Shown here: in pieces, positions 11,835 to 17,200 of the stretch | Numbering within the stretch: position 1 is the stretch's first letter | Layout of the letters: each line of letters starts with the position of its first letter | Origin: Eimeria necatrix | Lineage: Eukaryota > Apicomplexa > Conoidasida > Eucoccidiorida > Eimeriidae | DNA: 17,200 nucleotides | Direction of reading: 5' to 3' | Assembly: GCF_000499385.1 (NCBI RefSeq) | Contig: NW_013654476.1 | Location: 5,001 to 22,200 of the forward strand | Made by a program: the position numbers and the translations under genes | Notes under the pieces: generated by a model | What the model saw: only the letters and a program-made list of their open reading frames with translations | Database searches by the model: none | Told to the model about the DNA's origin: nothing

Positions 11835-12240
11835 TTTGATTTGATTTCTTTTTAATTTAGTTGCATTTTAATTTATTTCCATTTTAATTTAGTTCCATTT
11901 TAATTTAATTCCATTTTAATTCACTTCCATTTTAATTTAATTCCATTTTAATTTCATTTTAATTTAATTTTATTTTAATTCAATTCCATTTTAATATAGC
12001 TCCATTTTAATTTAATTCCATTTTAATCCAATTCCATTTTAATTTTGTTCCATTTTAATTCCATTTTAATTTAATTCCCTTTTAATTTAATTCCATTTTA
12101 ATTTAATTCCATTTTAATTCCATTTTAATTTAATTGCATTTTAACTTATTTCCATTTTAATTTAATTCCATTTTAATTTATCTTTATTTTAATCTAATTC
12201 CATTTTAATTTATTTTCATTTTAATTTATTTCAAAATTAA
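11835..12240. repeat. Tandem CCATTTTAATTTAATT satellite
   Basis: A 16-bp unit, TTCCATTTTAATTTAA, is repeated with small length variations across about 400 bp. It is AT-rich with a regular CC once per unit. No coding frame is present. Confidence 0.9.
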
Positions 12241-12283
12241 TTTTTATTTTTTTAATTTCCTGAAAAGCAAACTGGAGGTCTGA

Positions 12284-12297
12284 GGTGTACGTACACC
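12284..12297. other. GGTGTACGTACACC palindrome
   Basis: A perfect copy flanked by TGA and GCG, directly followed by GTGCATGCGCA, so the palindrome and a GCATGC site are adjacent. Confidence 0.75.
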
Positions 12298-12703
12298 GCG
12301 TGCATGCGCAGCCACCCGAAAAGGGCTTCTCAAAAAAGTGGAAAAAGCAAAAAATTAAAATAAAAAAAACGCATGCAGCCCCAAAACATTGCTGCATGCA
12401 TGCGGGGAAAGAAGGGAAACAAATTAAAGAAAATTGGCCGATTTTAAAGGACCTTTTGGGTCCAAGTTGCTGCTGCTTTCGTAGCCTTTTGCTGCACTGC
12501 AGCAGCAACTGCAGCACACAGCTACCCGGTGCACTGCTGCAGCTAGCTGCAACGGCAGTAGCAGCAGCAGCGGCTGCAGCAGCTGCAGCAGCAGCAGCAG
12601 CTGCTGCTGCTGCTACTGCTGCAGCTGCAGCAGCTGCAGCAGCCTCCGCTAGTCGGTAGCTAGCTGATGCTGCAGTCCCACCTGACTGTGGTTAGCTGCA
12701 GCA

Positions 12704-12756
<53 letters not shown>

Positions 12757-12850
12757 TAGCCACAGAGACTGCGCGTGGCTGGAGGATAGCAGCAGCAGCA
12801 CTTTGCTCCTGCAGCAAACTCAGGGCCTTCTTCCAAACACTAACAAATTT
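12298..12850. other. Repeat-bearing region without a recognised gene
   Basis: A single-copy A-rich part (12310-12460) with GCATGC sites at 12371 and 12395 is followed by GCAGCTGCAGC and CTGCTGCTG blocks, which are partly self-complementary (12540-12640). A pure CAG tract with one AAG interruption follows (about 12700-12756). Nothing in any frame resembles a known protein. Confidence 0.6.
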
Positions 12851-12859
12851 CATGTTCTG

Positions 12860-12908
12860 AATCCTAAACCCTTAACTCCAAACCCTAAACCCTAAACCCT
12901 AAACCCTC
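12860..12908. repeat. Telomere-like (CCCTAAA)n
   Basis: Several CCCTAAA units in the opposite orientation to the neighbouring arrays at 11279-11362. A degraded TTTAGGG/TTTACACTAGGG remnant follows at 12937-12956. Confidence 0.9.
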
Positions 12909-13004
12909 GCGTTGCTGCAGGGGTTTTCTTGTCGATTAGGGTTTACACTAGGGTTTCCAGCAGCTGCAGAGACACAAGACAAAACACCTCCGCGCCTTCA
13001 CGGG

Positions 13005-13219
13005 AGCAGCAGCAGGAGTAGCAGCAGCAGCAGCAACAGAAGCAGCAGCAGCAGCACGAGCAGTAGAAGCAGCAGCAGCAGCACGGTCAGTAGAAGCAGC
13101 AGCAGCAGCAGCACGAGCAGTAGAAGCAGCAGCAGCAGCACGAGCACCAGCAGCAGCAGCACGAGCAGCAGTAGCAGCACCAGCAGCAGCAGGAGCAGCA
13201 GTAGCAGCACCAGCAGCAG

Positions 13220-13255
<36 letters not shown>

Positions 13256-13335
13256 GAGCAACAGAAGAGGGAGCAGCAGCAGAAGCAGCACGAGCAGCAG
13301 CGGCAGCAGCAGCAGCAGCAGTAGCAGCAGCAGCT
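13005..13335. repeat. Interrupted CAG array (CAG, TAG, AAG, ACG, AGG triplets)
   Basis: About 330 bp of CAG triplets with phased single substitutions. Higher-order units of roughly 30-45 bp recur, such as ACGAGCAGTAGAAGCAGCAG. Frames read as S/R or polyalanine runs. A real protein segment cannot be excluded but no flanking unique coding sequence supports it. Confidence 0.85.
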
Positions 13336-13584
13336 GAAAGGCTCCCTTTGGAGAAGCATTTGGCCCTTGAGGGCGCTGTTTGCATGCGGCTTTTATGAAA
13401 ACCGAAAAGACATTTTAATGAAAGTTAATTTAAAAAATAAAAAGTTTTGAAATGGATTTTAAAGAATTAAAAAATGAATCAAAAGAAGTTTTTGGATTTA
13501 TATTTATTCAAAAAGAAGGGCCAAATCAGACAGCAGCAGCTTCTTCTTGCTGCTGCTGCTGCTGCTGCGCTCAAGAATGGCGAC
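13336..13584. other. Short AT-rich spacer, no gene
   Basis: An open frame beginning with MDFKELKNESKEVFGFIFIQ starts at 13452, but it runs into CTG and CTAGC repeats, so it is probably chance. Confidence 0.45.
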
Positions 13585-13830
13585 AGCTAGTTGCTGCAGC
13601 TAGCCAGCTAGCCACAGCTACCCAGCTAGCCACAGCTACCCAGCTAGCCACAGCTTCCCAGCTAGCCACAGCTACCCAGCTAGCCACAGCTACCCAGCTA
13701 GCCACCGCTAGCCAGCTAGCTGCAGCTTGGCAGCCGCTGCGGCCAGCTAGCCTCCTGGCCAGCTAGCTAGCCAGCTAGCTATCCACAGCGAGGTGGCTTG
13801 GCGGCTGGCTAGCTATAGCTAGCCACAGCT
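13585..13830. repeat. GCTAGCCACAGCTACCCA tandem array
   Basis: Units of about 18 bp (CAGCTAGCCACAGCTACC) repeat with few changes, then decay into GCTAGC-rich sequence. It is related in tetranucleotide content to the array in helicase intron 3. Confidence 0.9.
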
Positions 13831-14158
13831 AGCTGGGGAGGCTCTGGGGCTTCCGCGTCTGCTTCTAAGAGCAAATAAAATAAATAAATAAATAAATAAA
13901 AAGAATTTATATTTAATTGGAATTATTAATGGCCCGAAAAAGAGCAAAAGACGCAGCAGCAGGGAGGCCGGGGCTGCATGCGGGGGGCGCTGGGGGGCCC
14001 CCCGAGGCCCCCAGAGAGTCGGCTGCGGAGTGGAAGAGTTTGGGAATTTGTTTTTGCAAAAAGTTCTTCAAAATGGAATAAATGAAAAGGAGTTTTGTTG
14101 GGGTTTCGAGAAAGTGCGAGAAGAGCTGTAGGTACACCCGAGCACCACCGCCAGCACC
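13831..14158. other. Upstream region of the small membrane protein gene
   Basis: Contains an AAAT run (13873-13905), a GGGGCCCCC block near 13990-14010, and a degraded palindrome relative (CTGTAGGTACACC) at about 14126-14138, just before the proposed start. No separate gene was seen. Confidence 0.5.
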
Positions 14159-14691
14159 ATGGAGGCGCTGCGCCGGCTGGGCAGAGTTCCTTGGTGAGTG
14201 TCTGCCGTTTAAATGCCATTATTTTCATTTTAAATGAATTAATTAATTAAATTGGACCCAAAAAGTCTTTTATTTTTCGCTTTCACCGGCGGTTTCCGCG
14301 GCTGCGCCGAAACCCGCGCTCCGGGGTGTATGTACACCTCAAAAACGCCACTTCTGCTGCAGCAGCACTGCAGCAGCACTGCAGCAGCACTGCAGCAGCA
14401 AGCAGCGCGCAAAAAGGGTTTAAAGGAGAAATATAAGAATAAAAAAGACAATTAGAGCAGCGGGGAGGGTAAAAAGGAGGTTTGGTGGAGTTTAATTCGC
14501 TGATTTAGGGTTTTGCATGCAGGCTGCGGCGCATTGCGGTGGCGCTGGGCATTGTGGGGCCCGTGCTGCTGCTGCTGTACTTCCCCCCCGTTGCTGCTGC
14601 AACAATTTTGGGGATTTGTTTGCTGGCAGCAAACGAGCACTGCAGGCTGAAGGCCCTCGCGCTGCAGCGGCTGCTGCAGCACACTGCAGCA

Positions 14692-14724
<33 letters not shown>

Positions 14725-16175
14725 GACACAAACTCGAAAGAAAATGAAATTCAAAAACCCCTTTTGGCCTCTCGCCTTTCTTCCCCCAAGGTCTGCGGTG
14801 TACATACACCCCAGCAGCTGCGCCCGGCTCAAATCCTTTTTTCTTTTTAAATCATTTTTATCTTTTTTTAGATCATTTTTTGTCTTTTTTGGATCTTTTT
14901 GGATCTTTTTAATTCTTTTTTGAATCTTTTTTGAATCTTTTTGACTCATTTTATTTCTTTTTGTCTCCTTTCGTCCATTTTGTCTCTTTTTATTTCTTTT
15001 CGTCTCTTTTTTGACTTTTTATTTTTTTTTGTTTCATTTTGGACTCTTTTAATATCCTTCTTGTCTCATTTTAGCTCTTTTTGCTTCCTTTTTTAATATC
15101 TTTTAATATCTTTTTATTTATTTTACTTTTTAAATTTCCTTTTATTTTTTTATTTTTTGTTTTTAATCTTTTCTTTTTTCACTTTCCACCCCAAATTGCT
15201 ATTTCCCTTTTTACGAATAATTATTTAATTTAATTTAATTTAATTTAATTTAATTAATTAAATAATATAAGTAAATAAATATAATCAAATTAATTGAATC
15301 AAACTAATCAGTTCAAATTCATTAAATTTAATCAATCAAATAAATTAATTCAAATTAATTGATTTAAGTCCAATTAATTCATTGAGGTCTTTAATTAATA
15401 AAATTAAATATTTAATTATTTAATTAAATTATTTAATTGTTTAATTACAACTAATTAGTTAATTAGGTTAAATCAAACCAATTGGATTAAATGAATCAAA
15501 TTATACTAAATTGAATTAAACTAAATTAAATTAAAATAAACCAAATTAAACTAAATGATTATTTGTTTATTTAATTAAATTATTATTCAATTAAATTAAA
15601 TTAATTAAATTATTATTTAATTAAATTAAATTAATTAAATTATTATTTAATTAAATTAAATTAATTAAATTAATTATTTTTATTTATTTCAATTTGCTGC
15701 TGTGCTGCAGCCTTTGATGTGCTGCTGCTTCTTTCTTTTTCTGGCCAGTTTCTTCGACCCGAGCAAAACCCCCGGTTTTTGTTTTTTGTCTGCTGCTGCA
15801 GTGAGTGCAAACCCTAAACCCTAAACCCTAAACCCTAGGCTCCAAACCCTAAACCCTAAACCCTAAACCCTAAACCCTGCGCCGCGCGCTCAGGGGGTTT
15901 CTTTTGGCGTGGCGGCGAATTCAGTTTTGCTTTACGGCTGGAGCCGAGACATCCCCGAGTGAGCTAAACCCTAAACCCTAAACCCTAGGCGCTGCGGCCC
16001 GAGCCCGCGCACCCCGCCCGAGGGTTTAGGGTTTAGGGTTTAGGGTTTAGGGTTTGCGCACAGGTCGCGGGACGCGCTCCTCTACGCCTGGGCCTCCGCA
16101 GGCCTCGACTTATATTTCTTGTGGCACTATGCAGTGCCTCTGGCCATGGGCAGCTTCGTGCTGCAGCGCAAGTAG
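14159..16175 (+). CDS. Putative small membrane protein of unknown function, five exons
   Basis: Not recognised. Proposed exons: 14159-14193 (donor GTGAGT), 14523-14576 (donor GTACTT), 15749-15774 (donor GTTTTT), 15925-15958 (donor GTGAGC) and 16064-16175 (stop TAG). Every junction joins in phase. The model gives about 86 residues: a basic start (MEALRRLGRVPWLRRIAVAL), a hydrophobic stretch (GIVGPVLLLL), FFDPSKTPVLLYGWSRDIPE, and SRDALLYAWASAGLDLYFLW followed by HYAVPLAMGSFVLQRK. It therefore has two likely membrane segments. The arginine-rich start could be a mitochondrial targeting sequence, which is inference. The third exon could instead start at 15711, with exon 2 ending at 14589. The reading could also continue past 16170 using a GTAGGG donor into the hydrophobic segment at 16716. 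The introns contain CAG, T-rich, TTAA-rich and telomere-like repeats. Confidence 0.45.
14325..14338. other. Variant GGTGTATGTACACC palindrome
   Basis: Lies in the proposed first intron of the small membrane protein gene, followed by CTCA as in the copies near 3111 and 3154. Confidence 0.6.
14797..14810. other. Variant GGTGTACATACACC palindrome
   Basis: Preceded by CTGC and followed by CCAGCAG; lies in the proposed second intron of the small membrane protein gene. Confidence 0.6.
14830..15190 (+). repeat. T-rich pyrimidine tract
   Basis: About 360 bp dominated by TCTTTTT, ATCTTTTT and TTTTGTCTC units, very T-rich on + and almost free of A-runs. It sits in the proposed second intron. The - strand reads as lysine-rich frames, which are artefacts. 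Confidence 0.85.
15215..15690. repeat. TTAATTAAA-rich satellite with tandem units
   Basis: AT-only sequence made of TTAATTAA, AAATTAAATTAA and similar words. From about 15580 to 15670 a unit near 32 bp (containing ATTATTATTTAATTAAATTA) repeats about three times. Confidence 0.9.
15807..16060. repeat. Telomere-like arrays that change orientation inside the small gene
   Basis: CCCTAAA units lie at 15809-15838, 15845-15878 and 15964-15987. TTTAGGG units lie at 16021-16056. The orientation flips within the proposed fourth intron (15959-16063). Confidence 0.9.
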
Positions 16176-16565
16176 GGTTTAGGGTTTAGGGTTTAGGGTT
16201 TAGGGTTTAGGGTTTAGGGTTTGAGGGGCTCGCGGGCTGGGGGCCCTCGGGGGTTTTCGTTGGCTGTTTCTGCGGATGTGCAGTTGCCGTTCTGGTGGGC
16301 TGCTTGTGGCCTCCGGGACTCAGGGTTTATGGTTTAGGGTTTAGGGTTTAGGGTTTAGGGTTTAGGGTTTGTGGCGCAGCGGGGGTTTGCCTCTTGCTGC
16401 TTCTCTAATCGCCATTTCTGCTGCTGGAGATAGCGGGGCTCTTTTCTGCGGCTCTGCGTTTGGGAAAAGAAAAATAATTGAAAAACTTTCTCCCAACAAA
16501 ACGGTGGCCGGTGAGGGTTTAGGGTTTAGGGTTTAGGGTTTAGGGTTTAGGGTTTAGGGTTTGCT
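16173..16565 (+). repeat. Series of TTTAGGG arrays with single-copy spacers
   Basis: TTTAGGG arrays occur at about 16174-16222, 16328-16370 and 16514-16562. The spacers of about 100-140 bp are GC-richer. One holds a possible acceptor (GGATGTGCAG, ending 16283) before CTGCTTGTGGCC sequence, but no exon could be confirmed. Confidence 0.85.
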
Positions 16566-16636
16566 CTGCTGCTCGCTTCGCCGCGTTTCTTTTTTTTTCC
16601 GCTAGCTCCCCCAACTCCCCCATTATAACTAATTAA

Positions 16637-16651
16637 TTAATTTATTTTCAT

Positions 16652-16694
<43 letters not shown>

Positions 16695-16697
16695 TTT
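16637..16697. repeat. (ATTT)n run
   Basis: A clean TTTA tetranucleotide run of about 55-60 bp just before the acceptor-like TTTTATTTTCAG ending at 16715. Confidence 0.92.
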
Positions 16698-16715
16698 TTT
16701 TGTTTTTATTTTCAG

Positions 16716-16845
16716 GAGTGCTGGGCTCTCTCTCCTGGAGCTGGCTCGCGGGCTGGCTGCTGTGGCTGCTGTCTTTAAAAGCCCCTTACCTCGGATTGAG
16801 GGTTTACTCAGAGCCCCTTATAGAAAAGAATGCTACTCTTGTGAG
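16716..16845 (+). other. Possible exon with a hydrophobic segment
   Basis: A good acceptor (TTTTTATTTTCAG) is followed by GVLGSLSWSWLAGWLLWLL in one frame and AGLSLLELARGLAAVAAVF in another. It may be a further exon of the small membrane protein gene or of a gene continuing past the window. Its 3' part is copied at 16903-16975, which argues for caution. Confidence 0.3.
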
Positions 16846-17104
16846 GGTTTAGGGTTTAGGGTTTAGGGTTTAGGGTTTAGGGTTTGTGGCCTGACGAGTG
16901 TGTCCTCGGATTGAGGGTTAACTCAGAGCCCCTTATAGAAAAGAGGAGTATCTTTTCTTTGCTACTCTTGTGAGGGTTTAGGGTTTAGGGTTTAGGGTTT
17001 AGGGCCTTTAGAGCGTGTGCCTGCATTGAGTGTTTTGAGTCTTCTGGAGTATCTCTTTCTCGTCACTCTTGTGAGGGTTTAGGGTTTAGGGTTTAGGGTT
17101 TAGG
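16789..17104 (+). repeat. Three diverged tandem copies of a unit ending in TTTAGGG arrays
   Basis: Copy 1 (16789-16886) reads CCTCGGATTGAGGGTTTACT, then CAGAGCCCCTTATAGAAAAG, then CTACTCTTGTGAGGGTTTAG. Copy 2 (16903-17004) repeats all three, with an insertion holding GGAGTATCTTTTCTTTG. Copy 3 (about 17020-17104) keeps CATTGAG, GGAGTATCTCTTTCT and ACTCTTGTGAGGGTTTAG. All end in a telomere-like array. Confidence 0.88.
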
Positions 17105-17200
17105 ATCAGGTGTTAGGAGTTTAGCATTTGGGGTTTAGCGTTTAGGGATTGGCGTTTAGGGTTTAGGGTTTAGGGTTTAGGGTTTAGGGTTTGGAGTAGG
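17105..17200 (+). repeat. Degenerate then regular TTTAGGG repeat at the window edge
   Basis: GTTAGGAGTTTAGCATTTGG-like decayed units precede five clean TTTAGGG units (about 17155-17191). The window ends in GGAGTAGG, so this is not a clean terminal telomere. Confidence 0.88.

Noticed and set aside
12221..12659. Short frames near 12285-12659
   Set aside because: They combine the palindrome, an A-rich stretch and CAG repeat and match no protein family I recognise.
12948..13385. Polyalanine or Ser-Arg-rich protein across the interrupted CAG array
   Set aside because: No unique flanking exon or splice site supports it; the triplet substitutions look like repeat decay. It remains possible but unsupported.
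17105..17200. A true chromosome end
   Set aside because: The TTTAGGG arrays are scattered internally in both orientations and the window edge leaves the repeat pattern, so they are interstitial.

Overview
The window looks like nuclear DNA of a coccidian apicomplexan, almost certainly an Eimeria species. The grounds are intron-split genes set in very dense (CAG)n/(CTG)n trinucleotide tracts, many interstitial TTTAGGG/CCCTAAA telomere-like arrays, and proteins carrying homopolymer runs of Q, A and S. This texture is known from the repeat-rich segments of Eimeria chromosomes. I cannot fix the species. I saw no rRNA, tRNA, bacterial operon, CRISPR array or recognisable transposase. || Layout, left to right. 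(1) 692-2737, + strand: a complete three-exon gene for the spliceosomal Sm protein SmB (SNRPB family). Its introns are packed with CAG, AAT and CTG repeats; intron 1 holds a tandem copy of the start of exon 2, and intron 2 appears to use a GC-AG splice pair. (2) 2738-4995: no gene. It holds CTG/CAG tracts, a degenerate telomere-like block with head-to-head units, several copies of a 14-bp palindrome (GGTGTACGTACACC), AT-rich DNA and a dense array of about 17 GCATGC sites at 9-10 bp spacing. (3) 4996-6905, - strand: the C-terminal part of a eukaryotic-type diacylglycerol kinase (accessory domain) in three exons, with a Gly-Ala-Pro and polyalanine insertion. Its N-terminal catalytic half is absent. 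(4) 6914-7126: a CCCTAAA array. (5) 7133-10596, - strand: the N-terminal two thirds of a DEAH-box spliceosomal helicase of the Prp2/DHX16 type in five exons, with motifs I, Ia, II and III and the start of motif IV. Its C-terminal half is absent. Two incomplete genes on the same strand therefore meet at one telomere-like array, which suggests a misassembly or a rearrangement there. (6) 10597-14158: no confident gene; telomere-like arrays, GGGGCCCC blocks, TAAA and CCATTTTAATTTAATT arrays, CAG tracts and CTAGC-type arrays. (7) 14159-16175, + strand: a tentative five-exon gene for a small two-helix membrane protein of unknown function, supported by matching splice phases. (8) 16176-17200: telomere-like arrays alternating with short duplicated single-copy segments. 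|| Two genes serve pre-mRNA splicing: SmB is in the snRNP core and Prp2 activates the assembled spliceosome. The diacylglycerol kinase serves lipid signalling. The genes do not form an operon. The most notable non-genic signals are the GGTGTACGTACACC palindrome family, the GCATGC array, and the way repeats crowd the splice sites.
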